From NCBI GenBank assembly GCA_036924835.1, contig JBAGRR010000001.1, positions 1,116,001-1,180,000 on the forward strand: a stretch of 64,000 bases of DNA, written 5' to 3'. The notes beneath the pieces are model-generated. The model was not told where the DNA came from. It saw nothing but the letters and a program-made list of their open reading frames with translations, and ran no database searches. Made by a program: the position numbers and the translations under genes. Of the stretch, positions 26,001-34,316 are shown one piece after another (position 1 is the first letter of the stretch; the number at the start of each line of letters is the position of its first letter). The stretch comes from Nitrobacteraceae bacterium AZCC 1564 (GTDB lineage Bacteria; Pseudomonadota; Alphaproteobacteria; Rhizobiales; Xanthobacteraceae).

Positions 26001-26708
26001 GTGACCGAACCACTTCCTGCCGCATTGCTCGCAGAACTGGCCCGTTATGACACCCCCACAATTTGCAATGCGATGGAAGTTGTCGCCCCTGAGCGCCGCC
26101 TGACCGGTTTTACCAGCAAACCGTTCGTTTGCCCGTTCCCGGACCTGCCGCCAATGGTCGGCTATGCCCGAACCGCGACGATCCGCTCCACATCGGCGTC
26201 CAGCCTGTCCCCCGCAGATGCGCGGGCGCAGCGGCTGGCCTATTATGAATACGCCGGAACTGGACCCGGCCCGCGGATCAGCGTGATCCAGGATCTGGAT
26301 GGCGCGAATATCGGGTTCGGCGCATTCTGGGGTGAGGTCAACAGCTCCGTTCATAAGGCACTCGGCTGTCTCGGCGTGATCACGGACGGGTCCATCCGCG
26401 ACATTCCGCAATGGGCTCCGGGATTCCAGGCCCTCGCCGGAATGCTCAATCCGTCCCACGCTTATGTTCATCTCGACGGGTTCGGTGACGACGTCTGTGT
26501 CCACGGCATGACGGTGCGATCAGGCGATCTCATTCACGCCGATCAACATGGAGCGATTGTCATTCCAGCCAATCTCGCAGCTAAACTGCCGGAAGCCGCA
26601 GAATTGTGCGCGCGCCGAGAGGAGCCAATTCTCGGCATCGCCCGCAGCCCCGAGTTCTCCCTAGAGAAGCTCAAGGAGGCGCTGGCCCGTTCGGCGGAGA
26701 TTCACTAA
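26001..26708 (+). CDS. RraA-like / 4-hydroxy-4-methyl-2-oxoglutarate aldolase family protein
   Basis: 235 aa from the GTG at 26001, which lies nine bases after AGGAG; an ATG at 25992 directly abuts AGGAG and is less likely. The RraA fold is recognisable from TPTICNAME, the GCLGVITDGSIRDI block with the conserved Asp and Arg of the metal and substrate site, and GDLIHADQHGAIVIP. Family members are aldolases or decarboxylases of oxaloacetate-like acids, or RNase E inhibitors. Together with the divergent hydroxyacid dehydrogenase an organic-acid role is more likely. Confidence 0.8.
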   Translation: MTEPLPAALLAELARYDTPTICNAMEVVAPERRLTGFTSKPFVCPFPDLPPMVGYARTATIRSTSASSLSPADARAQRLAYYEYAGTGPGPRISVIQDLDGANIGFGAFWGEVNSSVHKALGCLGVITDGSIRDIPQWAPGFQALAGMLNPSHAYVHLDGFGDDVCVHGMTVRSGDLIHADQHGAIVIPANLAAKLPEAAELCARREEPILGIARSPEFSLEKLKEALARSAEIH

Positions 26709-26713
26709 AAGGC

Positions 26714-26743
26714 AGGCGCGGTCAAAGTCTTTGACCCGCGCCT
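26714..26743. terminator. Hairpin after the RraA-like gene
   Basis: Stem AGGCGCGGTCAAA / TTTGACCCGCGCCT with one bulged base and a 3-nt loop, 6 bp after the stop. There is no T tract on the plus strand. It also lies 20 bp before a small reading frame, so it may act as an attenuator or processing site. Confidence 0.55.
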
Positions 26744-26762
26744 ACAGTGAAAGGATCTTGGA

Positions 26763-26849
26763 ATGAAAGTCGCGCTTGGTGTTCTGGTCGGACTCGTGAT
26801 CGGCTTTCTCGCCATGTACTACTTCAAGAGCGGCCACCTGCCGTTCTGA
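26763..26849 (+). CDS. Possible 28-residue single-span membrane microprotein
   Basis: ATG at 26763 and TGA at 26847-26849 encode 28 residues: MKVALGVLVGLVIGFLAMYY, then a short polar tail FKSGHLPF. The first 20 residues form one transmembrane helix with a glycine-containing face. AAGGA lies about ten bases upstream. It starts 54 bp after the RraA-like gene, in the same direction. The composition and ribosome site make it look real, but nothing else confirms translation. No function can be assigned. Confidence 0.5.
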   Translation: MKVALGVLVGLVIGFLAMYYFKSGHLPF

Positions 26850-26883
26850 ACGATCTCCTGCGATCTAGGTTTCCTGGCGCGAT

Positions 26884-27213
26884 CTAGATCGCCTCATAGG
26901 CAAACAGCGTCGCGATCAGCGTGATGCTGAATAACCCCGCCAGAAAGAACTGATCGGCCAGCCTCTCGCAATGCGCACCTAACCGCTTCCGATCTGAAAA
27001 GCGGATCGATAAATAAGATGCCGCCGAGCTGATAAGGAACAACAGCGCCGCAAGCGCCGCGTACTCGTCAACATGACTGGGGCCTATCCTGGCTTCTGCC
27101 AGTTTGACCAGGCCGATGAACGTGGTGCAGATTCCGATCATAGTCGCCGATGTCGGCAAAATGTGCCGCGACAGCTCTCTGTTGGCCCGCAATTGCCCCT
27201 GATGATCCGTCAT
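26884..27213 (-). CDS. Small integral membrane protein, unrecognised
   Basis: 109 aa from the ATG at 27213 (MTDHQGQLRANREL); an in-frame upstream ATG at 27249 would add 12 residues. Three hydrophobic segments are visible: about residues 22-40 (TSATMIGICTTFIGLV), 55-75 (AALAALLFLISSAASYL) and 92-108 (FLAGLFSITLIATLFAY). I recognise no family. The TAG stop lies inside the palindrome GCGATCTAGATCGC (26879-26892). Repeat unit 4 begins about 50 bp upstream of its start. Confidence 0.65.
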   Translation of the reverse strand: MTDHQGQLRANRELSRHILPTSATMIGICTTFIGLVKLAEARIGPSHVDEYAALAALLFLISSAASYLSIRFSDRKRLGAHCERLADQFFLAGLFSITLIATLFAYEAI

Positions 27214-27266
27214 TGCAGCGCTCTTTTTTGAACCCGAACACGGTTCCATCCGTTATGGTGGAGGTG

Positions 27267-27434
27267 CTAGTGTCCCGAATCCAAAGTTCGCCTCCATCGT
27301 GCAGTGAGCTCCGAAGCGAACTTTGGATTCGAGAGGACACTAGTAAATCCATCATTCTAGTGTGGTTCAGGTTCAGAAGTTCGCTAGAAGGACTCGCAGA
27401 AAAAAACGGGCGAACTTATGAACCACCACACTAG
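27267..27434 (+). repeat. Two-hairpin CTAG repeat, unit 4 (forward orientation)
   Basis: 168 bp: hairpin A 27267-27343, spacer 27344-27356, hairpin B 27357-27434. Hairpin A opens CTAGTGTCC and hairpin B CTAGTGTGG; both carry the AAGTTCGC core. Unlike the other copies it sits between divergent genes (membrane protein on minus, selO on plus, 24 bp before the selO start), so it lies in a promoter region. Confidence 0.9.
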
Positions 27435-27458
27435 CGTTTTCCATCATTCGAGTTTTTG

Positions 27459-28877
27459 ATGCCCGCCTCTCCCCTGTATCGTGCCGCGACCAACCATTCC
27501 GCTCTGGGTCCCGACTTTTACGATATCGTTGCCCCGGCTTCGTTTCCCCAACACATTCTGCGCTATCGAAACCAGCGCGCAGCAAAGTCAGTTGGCCTGG
27601 ATACGCTGACCGACGAAGAATGGATCGCGCATTTTGGCCGCTTCACGCCGCTGCCCGACAGCTTCGTGCAGCCGCTGGCGTTACGCTATCACGGCCACCA
27701 ATTCCAAGTATACAATCCTGAATTGGGCGACGGACGCGGCTTCCTGTTCGCACAATTGCGGGATGTGCGCGACGGGCGCCTGCTCGACCTCGCCACCAAG
27801 GGAAGCGGCAAAACACCATGGTCGCGCACCGCCGACGGACGCCTCACGCTGAAGGGCGGCGTGCGGGAAATTCTCGCCACCGCGATGCTGCAGGCATTGG
27901 GCGTGGACACCTCGAAATCGTTCAGTCTGATCGAGACCGGAGAGTCGCTCATTCGCGGCGATGAACCCTCCCCGACACGCTCATCGGTTCTCGTTCGGCT
28001 CAGCCACTCGCACATCCGCATAGGCAGCTTTCAGCGTCAAGCCTTTCTCAAGGATACCGCCAACATCGAGAAACTGCTGGACTACACCATCCGCACCTAC
28101 ATGCCGCATATCTGGAAGGATGATACGTCGGCACGCGCCGCAGCGTTTCTTGAAGAAGTCTGTCGCCGCGTGGCCCGGGTCGGCGCACAATGGATGGCGG
28201 CGGGCTTCGTTCATGGCGTTCTGAACACGGACAACATCAACGTCACCGGGGAGAGCTTCGACTACGGACCATGGCGCTTTCTGCCTGTGCTCGATCCGGC
28301 GTTCACTGCTGCCTATTTTGACGAGACGGGGCTCTACGCTTACGGACGGCAGCCTGACGCACTGTTCTGGAACTTAGTACGGCTCGCCGAATGCCTGCTT
28401 CCGATTGCTGAACGCTCGAACCTCGAACAGACGCTTGGGACATTCGAGCCTGTGTTGCGCCAGGAGTTCACCGCCGCTCTGCTCAAGCGTCTTGGTGTTG
28501 ATTCAAAGGACCCGCAGCACGATGCAGAACTCGCACGCGCTGTCTGGATATTCCTGTCAGAAACGAAAGCCCCCTTCGAGCAGACGTTCTTCGATTGGTT
28601 CGGCGGTCTTGCCAGCGCAGATCGCGCGGCCAAAAGCCCGTCGAAAGATCACTATGCCAACCCTGCGTTCGCACCGGTCAGGGACATTTTGCAAAACTTC
28701 GCGCCCCGGGCGCACATCGATCTCAAGCATCCGTTCTTCAAGAGATCAGACGCCTGCACGATGTTGATCGATGAAGTGGAAGCGATCTGGAAGCCGATCG
28801 CGGAAACCGATGACTGGTCGGCGTTTCACGCGAAACTCGACACCATCGACCAGATGGAAGAGGCCTACGCGCTCTAG
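27459..28877 (+). CDS. selO: SelO-type protein adenylyltransferase (YdiU family)
   Basis: 472 aa, the usual length of the family. SelO is a pseudokinase that transfers AMP from ATP to Ser, Thr or Tyr of target proteins, linked to redox stress in other bacteria. The ATG at 27459 is chosen over the TTG directly before it. Visible blocks: LRYHGHQFQVYNPELGDGRG (about 75-94), the nucleotide site ATKGSGKTPWSRTADGRLTLKGG (about 112-134), FVHGVLNTDNINV and DYGPWRFL. The alphaproteobacterial form lacks the C-terminal selenocysteine of the eukaryotic protein. A terminator follows. Confidence 0.93.
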   Translation: MPASPLYRAATNHSALGPDFYDIVAPASFPQHILRYRNQRAAKSVGLDTLTDEEWIAHFGRFTPLPDSFVQPLALRYHGHQFQVYNPELGDGRGFLFAQLRDVRDGRLLDLATKGSGKTPWSRTADGRLTLKGGVREILATAMLQALGVDTSKSFSLIETGESLIRGDEPSPTRSSVLVRLSHSHIRIGSFQRQAFLKDTANIEKLLDYTIRTYMPHIWKDDTSARAAAFLEEVCRRVARVGAQWMAAGFVHGVLNTDNINVTGESFDYGPWRFLPVLDPAFTAAYFDETGLYAYGRQPDALFWNLVRLAECLLPIAERSNLEQTLGTFEPVLRQEFTAALLKRLGVDSKDPQHDAELARAVWIFLSETKAPFEQTFFDWFGGLASADRAAKSPSKDHYANPAFAPVRDILQNFAPRAHIDLKHPFFKRSDACTMLIDEVEAIWKPIAETDDWSAFHAKLDTIDQMEEAYAL

Positions 28878-28891
28878 GCAGAAAATGAGAG

Positions 28892-28918
28892 TGGCGGGAT
28901 TGCAGTCCCGCCATTTTT
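28892..28918 (+). terminator. Intrinsic terminator of selO
   Basis: Stem TGGCGGGA / TCCCGCCA with a 6-nt loop followed by TTTTTGTTT, 14 bp after the selO stop and just before the convergent nitronate monooxygenase gene. Confidence 0.85.
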
Positions 28919-28931
28919 GTTTATCCGATCC

Positions 28932-29936
28932 TCAGGCGACCTTCTGTGCCGCAGCGACGTTTCCATCGAGGAAACTGGTCAGCCGCCCGCGAATGATGCG
29001 TTCGGCGTCGACCATAATGCGATCGATCAGCTCTTTCACCGTCGGAATATCATGGATCAATCCGACAACCATGCCGCAGCTCCAGGCCCCGGCATCCATG
29101 TCGCCTTCGATCATCACCTTCGGATAAACGCCGGCAACCTCATCGTGAATGTCTGCGATCTTGAGGTTCTTGCCCTTCTCCCGCTCAATCTCGAGAAGGC
29201 GTTCAACATTCTTGTTGTTCAACACCCGCTCGGTGTTGCGAAGTGCGCGCATGATCAGCCGCGTATCGAGCTCGGATGCGGCAACGAGCGCCCTTTTCAC
29301 GTTGTCATGGACCGACGCTTCCTTGGTGGCAATGAAGCGCGTGCCCATGTTCATGCCCTGCGCACCCATAGCAAGCGCCGCCACAAGGCTGCGAGCATCC
29401 GCCATACCGCCTGAGGCCACGAATGGGATCTTCAATTCTTCGGCGGCGCGGGGCAGCAAGATCATATTCGGCATATCGTCTTCGCCGGGATGCCCGCCGC
29501 ACTCGAAGCCATCGACACTCACGGCATCGCAACCGATAGCCTCCGCTTTCAATGAGTGGCGAACCGATGTGCACTTATGAATGACCTTGATACCGGCCGC
29601 CTTCAGCGCAGGCATGTATTGTTCGGGGCTACGCCCCGCGGTTTCGACGATTTTGACGCCGCCTTCACGAATGGCGGCGATGTATTCGGGATACGGAGGC
29701 GATGTGAAGGCGGGAAGAAACGTAAGATTCACGCCAAACGGTTTGTCCGTCATGTCGCGGCACTTCGCGATTTCTTTCGCAAGCAACTCTGGTGTCCGCT
29801 GCGTCAGGCCGGTGATGATCCCGAGGCCGCCCGCGTTGGAGACTGCCGAAGCCAATTCCGCGAAGCCGACATAATGCATCCCACCTTGAATGATGGGATG
29901 CTGAATACCGAACAACTCCGTAATCGCCGTTTTCAT
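28932..29936 (-). CDS. Nitronate monooxygenase (2-nitropropane dioxygenase family)
   Basis: 334 aa, an FMN-dependent TIM-barrel enzyme that oxidises alkyl nitronates. Starts HPIIQGGMHYVGFAELASAVSNAGGLG, the FMN-binding N-terminus of this family. The catalytic-His block is GFECGGHPGED at about residues 143-153, and the phosphate site FVASGGMADARSLVAALAMGAQGMNMGTRF follows. Some relatives are enoyl reductases or have other quinone-linked roles, so physiological substrate is uncertain. It is divergent from hemE. Confidence 0.88.
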   Translation of the reverse strand: MKTAITELFGIQHPIIQGGMHYVGFAELASAVSNAGGLGIITGLTQRTPELLAKEIAKCRDMTDKPFGVNLTFLPAFTSPPYPEYIAAIREGGVKIVETAGRSPEQYMPALKAAGIKVIHKCTSVRHSLKAEAIGCDAVSVDGFECGGHPGEDDMPNMILLPRAAEELKIPFVASGGMADARSLVAALAMGAQGMNMGTRFIATKEASVHDNVKRALVAASELDTRLIMRALRNTERVLNNKNVERLLEIEREKGKNLKIADIHDEVAGVYPKVMIEGDMDAGAWSCGMVVGLIHDIPTVKELIDRIMVDAERIIRGRLTSFLDGNVAAAQKVA

Positions 29937-29994
29937 ACGCCGTCCTCCCGAGTTCGTTCCCTATCGTTAGCGTAGCTTGCACGGACGCGACAAT

Positions 29995-30016
29995 GGCCGG
30001 AAAACATATTCTGGCC
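29995..30016. promoter_or_regulatory. Weak inverted repeat between nitronate monooxygenase and hemE
   Basis: GGCCGGAA-N6-TTCTGGCC, 8-bp arms with one mismatch, in the 192-bp divergent intergenic region. Possible operator; no regulator is nearby and the match may be chance. Confidence 0.3.
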
Positions 30017-30128
30017 GAATGAGAACGGCGAAATTCGCCCCAATTTTTCGCTTTCAAGCGGTGGCGGAAGCCCGCTCGCCGGTGTATCAGGACAGCAATA
30101 ACATCATCTTTCAGCAGCGGAATTTCGT

Positions 30129-31172
30129 TTGAAACAGCCCTCTTCCAAGCCATTTGTGGATGTCCTCTCCGGCCATCGACAGCCCGTACCGCCCGTGTGG
30201 ATGATGCGGCAGGCAGGCCGTTACCTGCCTGAATACCGTGAGCTGCGTGCGCGGGCGGGAAGCTTCCTCGATCTTTGTTTCACGCCGGAGTTTGCCGCCG
30301 AAGTCACGCTGCAGCCGATCCGGCGCTTCAACTTCGATGCCGCGATCATTTTCTCGGACATTCTCGTCATCCCCCACGCCCTGGGACGCGAAGTCCGTTT
30401 TGAAGTAGGCGAAGGCCCGCGCCTCGATCCGCTCGATACGCCCGAGAAGATCAAATCGCTCGCAACGACTGCAGACTTCGCAAAGCTCGAACCGGTGTAT
30501 GAAGCGTTGCGCCGTGTTCGAAGTGAACTCAATCCCGCAACTGCGTTGATCGGGTTCTGTGGCGCGCCGTGGACCGTCGCCACCTACATGGTGGCGGGCC
30601 AAGGCACACCGGATCAGGCTCCCGCACGCATGCTTGCCTATCGCAAGCCCGATGCGTTCGCGCGGATCATCGATGTCCTGGTGGAAAACTCGATTGAATA
30701 TCTGTTGGGCCAGCTCGCGGCCGGCGCGGACGTGCTGCAAATCTTCGACACCTGGGCGGGCGTCCTGCCGCCACACGAATTCGAGCGATGGTCTATTGAG
30801 CCGACCCAGCGCATTGTCGAGGGGGTCCGCAAGAAAGTCCCTGATGCCAAAATCATCGGCTTCCCTCGGGGCGCGGGGGCTCAGCTTCCGTCTTACGTCG
30901 AGCGTACAGGCGTCAACGGCGTCAGCATCGATTGGACCGCCGAGCCCACCCTTATCCGCGAACGCGTCCAAAGTCGCGTTGCCGTCCAAGGCAATCTCGA
31001 TCCGCTCGTGCTGATCGCTGGCGGAGACGCGCTAGACCGTGCGGTTGACGACGTGCTGGAAAACTATGCCCGTGGACGACTGATCTTCAATCTCGGTCAC
31101 GGCATTCAGCCCGAAACGCCGATTGCGCATGTCGAACAGATGCTCAAGCGGGTGCGCAGCTATAAAGGCTAA
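30129..31172 (+). CDS. hemE: Uroporphyrinogen decarboxylase
   Basis: 347 aa, converts uroporphyrinogen III to coproporphyrinogen III in haem synthesis. The start is a TTG at 30129, the only start in place before [12 protein letters not shown]; a weak GCGGA lies upstream. Diagnostic residues: Arg in [13 protein letters not shown], Asp in [12 protein letters not shown], Tyr in ATYMVAG and His in [12 protein letters not shown]. Length is normal. It converges on hemC, with one CTAG hairpin between the two stops. Confidence 0.95.
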   Translation: MKQPSSKPFVDVLSGHRQPVPPVWMMRQAGRYLPEYRELRARAGSFLDLCFTPEFAAEVTLQPIRRFNFDAAIIFSDILVIPHALGREVRFEVGEGPRLDPLDTPEKIKSLATTADFAKLEPVYEALRRVRSELNPATALIGFCGAPWTVATYMVAGQGTPDQAPARMLAYRKPDAFARIIDVLVENSIEYLLGQLAAGADVLQIFDTWAGVLPPHEFERWSIEPTQRIVEGVRKKVPDAKIIGFPRGAGAQLPSYVERTGVNGVSIDWTAEPTLIRERVQSRVAVQGNLDPLVLIAGGDALDRAVDDVLENYARGRLIFNLGHGIQPETPIAHVEQMLKRVRSYKG

Positions 31173-31196
31173 AGCGTTTTCGAGCGAAGTATAACT

Positions 31197-31267
31197 CTAG
31201 TGTGGTTTAGGTTCAGAAGTTCGCTTGAAGGCGAAAAAAGAAGCGAACTTCTGAACCACCACACTAG
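31197..31267 (+). repeat. Solitary half-unit (hairpin B) of the CTAG repeat
   Basis: 71 bp, CTAGTGTGG at the left and CCACACTAG at the right, with the AAGTTCGCTT core and its exact complement and a short loop (about 14 nt instead of 20-28). There is no hairpin A next to it. It fills the gap between the convergent hemE and hemC genes; the TAG stop of hemC (31264-31266) is formed by its terminal CTAG. It can act as a bidirectional hairpin terminator. Confidence 0.88.
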
Positions 31268-32247
31268 GCGGGACGGGAGCGTTCGATGATCGCGGCCGCG
31301 CCCTTGTGCAGCAGATCGAACGCCACGGCGCGGCCGAGTTCCCGCGGCTTGTTGGCAGGTCCGCTGCGCGTCGCCTCGATCAGGTGACCGCCCTGCTCGT
31401 CCAGCACGGACGCGGTGAGCGACATCTCCGAACCGTTGATGGTCGAGAACCCCGCAATCGGCGAGTTGCAGTGTCCGTTGAGAATCCAGAGCACTTCGCG
31501 CTCGGCATCGGCACTCAAATGCGCAGGAGGATCGTCGATCAGCGAAAGGGTCAGCCGAGTCTGCCAGTCGTTCGCAGCGCATTCGACGGCGACGATCCCC
31601 TGTCCCACCGCCGGCAACATTTCCTGCGGTGAGAAATCATAGACGATACGATCCGCCAGACCGACCCTCTCCAGTCCCGAGCGCGCCATGATCAGCGCAT
31701 CGGCTGGTCCCACTTCACCGCCGCCGGCAAGCCGCTGCATCTCTCGGCCGTCGAGTTTCCGAATTCGCGTATCGGCAGCGCCACGAAAGTGAATGACTTC
31801 GATTTCAGGAAACAATCGCCGCGCATAGGCTGCGCGCCGCACGGCATTCGTGCCGATTTTGAAACCCTTGCCCTTGGAGCGCCGTAGCTCGTCCAGCGAC
31901 AGGCCTTTCCGCAACACCAACGCATCAGTGGCGGGTTCGCGTGCCAACGTCGCGCCGATCACGAGGCCAGGGGTGTCTTCGTTGCCCGGCATATCCTTCA
32001 GGGAATGCATTGCCGCGTGCAATTCGCCCGCGATCACCGCCCGACGGATCTCGGCAACAAACGCACCGCCCTTACCGCCATGGGACAGCAGCTTGCTGGT
32101 CTGATCGCTGTCTCCACGGGTCTCAAACTTGACGATTTCGACCTGGACGTTTGGAGAAGCAGCCGTCACGCGGCGCGCGATTTCCTCCGTCTGCACGAGC
32201 GCCATGGCGCTCTTGCGCGTCCCGATCCGCATTGAAACTGATGTCAC
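31264..32247 (-). CDS. hemC: Hydroxymethylbilane synthase, divergent form
   Basis: 327 aa from the GTG at 32247, placed five bases after GGAG; an ATG five codons later (32232) is the alternative. Polymerises four porphobilinogen molecules. Catalytic residues are kept: HSLKDMP with the active Asp, the Arg pair in GTNAVRRAA, Arg in FRGAADTRIRKLD, and the cofactor-bearing Cys in NGHCNSPIAGF. However GTNAVRR replaces the usual GTSSLRR, and FRGAADTR the usual LRGNVxTR, so it belongs to an unusual branch. It stands alone, not beside hemD. Its stop codon is supplied by the adjoining repeat. Confidence 0.88.
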   Translation of the reverse strand: MTSVSMRIGTRKSAMALVQTEEIARRVTAASPNVQVEIVKFETRGDSDQTSKLLSHGGKGGAFVAEIRRAVIAGELHAAMHSLKDMPGNEDTPGLVIGATLAREPATDALVLRKGLSLDELRRSKGKGFKIGTNAVRRAAYARRLFPEIEVIHFRGAADTRIRKLDGREMQRLAGGGEVGPADALIMARSGLERVGLADRIVYDFSPQEMLPAVGQGIVAVECAANDWQTRLTLSLIDDPPAHLSADAEREVLWILNGHCNSPIAGFSTINGSEMSLTASVLDEQGGHLIEATRSGPANKPRELGRAVAFDLLHKGAAAIIERSRPA

Positions 32248-32348
32248 GTCCGCTCCATTCAAAACCGCGCGAAAGGATCCGACGCGATGAATGCGGAGAA
32301 TACGGCGAGCCGCGCCGCAGTGCAAATATCTCGAGTCACACAACTTTA

Positions 32349-32373
32349 CCCCTCTCCCATAAGGGAGAGAGGG
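32349..32373. terminator. CT-rich hairpin upstream of hemC
   Basis: CTCTCCC-ATAA-GGGAGAG with flanking C and G runs that extend the stem with one bulge. It lies about 30 bp past the stop of the BKACE gene (32403) and upstream of hemC on the same strand, so it can end the BKACE transcript. No T tract is visible. Confidence 0.5.
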
Positions 32374-32402
32374 CAACTGCACAGGAGTGGATGGGTCCGC
32401 GA

Positions 32403-33326
32403 TCAGACGTTCAGCGTATCGCCACCCTTGAGGTGTAGGATTTCGCGGGCTTCGTCCGGTGTCGCGATCTGAAGACCAAGACCCTCGACAATCTGCCTGG
32501 CGAGACGAACCTGTTCCGCATTGGATTCAGCCATACGACCGGGCGCTGCCCAGAGCGAATCTTCCAGTCCAACGCGGATATTGCCGCCCATCGCCGCGGC
32601 CATGGCCGCGATCGGCAACTGGTTGCGTCCTGCGCCAAGCACCGACCACTTGTACTGGTCGCCAAACAAACGGTCCGCCGTGCGCTTCATGTGCATCACA
32701 TCCTCGGGATGTGGACCGATGCCGCCCTGCAAGCCAAACACCGTCTGGATAAACAGCGGCGCCTTCACCAGCCCTTGATCGAGGAAGTACTTAAGATTGT
32801 AGAGATGTGCCGTGTCGTAGCACTCGAATTCAAAGCGCGTGCCGCTGCCTGACAACGTGGTCAGCACATATTCGATGTCCTGGAACGTGTTGCGGAAGAC
32901 GATGTCCTTGTTCTCGACATGCTTGCGCTCCCACTCGTGCTCAAAAGTCTTGAAACGATTGAGCATGCCGAAGAAGGCGAAGTTCATCGATCCCATATTG
33001 AGCGACGCGACTTCCGGCTTATAGACCGCTGCCGGGCGAACGCGCTCATCGACCGTCATGGTCGGTGAACCGCCGGTCGTGAGATTGATCACCGCGTTGG
33101 AGCGCTGCTTGATCACCTTGAGGAATGGCGCGAAAGCCTCCGGGCTCTGGTCGGGCTGGCCGGTCTTCGGGTTGCGGGCATGAAGATGGACGATGGCTGC
33201 GCCGGCTTCTGCTGCCCCGATAGCCGCGTCGGCGATCTCCTGCGGCGTTACCGGCAAAGCCTTCGACATCGATGGCGTGTGGATCGCACCGGTCACGGCG
33301 CAGGTAATGATGACTTTACGGCTCAT
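32403..33326 (-). CDS. BKACE-family beta-keto acid cleavage enzyme
   Basis: 307 aa. Zinc-dependent enzymes of this family (DUF849) cleave a beta-keto acid with acetyl-CoA to acetoacetate and a new CoA ester. Zinc ligands are visible in VHLHARNPKTG (about residue 48) and in NIRVGLEDSLW; the substrate pocket block ASLNMGSMNFAFFG is also typical. It follows a hydroxyacyl dehydrogenase gene by 30 bp, which could make the keto acid it consumes, and a Liv-type importer precedes both. The specific keto acid (3-keto-5-aminohexanoate, dehydrocarnitine or another) cannot be read from the sequence. Confidence 0.9.
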   Translation of the reverse strand: MSRKVIITCAVTGAIHTPSMSKALPVTPQEIADAAIGAAEAGAAIVHLHARNPKTGQPDQSPEAFAPFLKVIKQRSNAVINLTTGGSPTMTVDERVRPAAVYKPEVASLNMGSMNFAFFGMLNRFKTFEHEWERKHVENKDIVFRNTFQDIEYVLTTLSGSGTRFEFECYDTAHLYNLKYFLDQGLVKAPLFIQTVFGLQGGIGPHPEDVMHMKRTADRLFGDQYKWSVLGAGRNQLPIAAMAAAMGGNIRVGLEDSLWAAPGRMAESNAEQVRLARQIVEGLGLQIATPDEAREILHLKGGDTLNV

Positions 33327-33356
33327 TTTCTTCTCTCTTCTTTCCGGGCGGTTAAA

Positions 33357-34298
33357 TCAGGACTTCTTCTGCTTGGCCTTGTGCGCAGCCAGGGCTGCGA
33401 GACGCTCATTACGCCACGTGGTCAGCTCGGCAATCCGATCCGGCGTTGGCTGGTGCGGCCATGCCTTGATGACACGATCGGCGTTGGGACTTGTGTAGAC
33501 ATCCGGTCCGGCGGACGCTGCCGCAAGCTCTTTATAGAAGCCGGTGTAACGCGCGCAGTAATCTGGAATGCCGCCTGGCGCGTTGAGTTCGATGGTCTCC
33601 AGCGGTCCCATGAATGACCACCGCGTCCCGAGACCATCCTTCACCGTATGGTCGAGATCCTCCGCAGAGATGTAGCCCTCGCCCACCAGACGGAACGCTT
33701 CCGCGAGCAAGGCGCCCTGCAAACGATTGAGAACAAAGCCATTGATCTCGCGGTTCACCGTGACAGGCACTTGTCCAATCTCGCGGTAGATTTCACGCGC
33801 GCGCGACACCGCCTCGGGCGACGTCCATGGCGCGCCGCAAAGCTCGACCAGCGGAATAAGATGCGGTGGATTGACCGGGTGACCGACCAAGCAACGCGCC
33901 CGCCCCTTCAGATTTTCAGTGAAACGCGACGCAACAATCGCCGATGTTGAAGACACCAGCAGCGCATCCGGCGGCGCAAGCTGGTCGAGCTCGGCGAACA
34001 TCGCGATCTTGTCCTCGACCTTCTCGGGGCCGTTTTCCTGAACAAAGGAGACATCCTTCACGGCCTCCGCGAGACTTCCAGCCACCGTGATGCGTGCGGC
34101 AGCACCTTCAGGATCATCCGCAAGGCCGTGGCGGTTCAATGCGTGGAGTTCATCGCGGATCAGGCCAGGAGCTACCTTCAGCGTCGGCGCGTGTGGATCC
34201 GTCACCCGCACATTCCAGCCGGCGCGGGCGAAGATCGCCGACCATGCCCGGCCGATCAGGCCTACACCAACGATCGCCACATTCTTATTGTTCGACAT
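33357..34298 (-). CDS. 3-hydroxyacyl/3-hydroxyacid dehydrogenase family (lambda-crystallin-like)
   Basis: 313 aa, NAD-dependent. Rossmann start VAIVGVGLIGRAW (GxGxxG, residues 8-20), then SSTSAIVASRF, the catalytic His block LVGHPVNPPHLIPLVE and the C-terminal helical domain with INGFVLNRLQGALLAEAFRLV. It is shorter than fatty-acid 3-hydroxyacyl-CoA dehydrogenases fused to hydratases, and resembles L-carnitine dehydrogenase and L-gulonate dehydrogenase. With BKACE downstream the inferred role is oxidation of an imported 3-hydroxy acid to the 3-keto acid. Confidence 0.85.
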   Translation of the reverse strand: MSNNKNVAIVGVGLIGRAWSAIFARAGWNVRVTDPHAPTLKVAPGLIRDELHALNRHGLADDPEGAAARITVAGSLAEAVKDVSFVQENGPEKVEDKIAMFAELDQLAPPDALLVSSTSAIVASRFTENLKGRARCLVGHPVNPPHLIPLVELCGAPWTSPEAVSRAREIYREIGQVPVTVNREINGFVLNRLQGALLAEAFRLVGEGYISAEDLDHTVKDGLGTRWSFMGPLETIELNAPGGIPDYCARYTGFYKELAAASAGPDVYTSPNADRVIKAWPHQPTPDRIAELTTWRNERLAALAAHKAKQKKS

Positions 34299-34316
34299 GT
34301 TTTTTCTTCTTTGTCC

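Noticed and set aside
32349-32373. Mobile-element end or repeat
   Set aside because: CTCTCCC/GGGAGAG hairpins are common intergenic features in related genomes; only one copy is here and it behaves like a 3'-end structure.
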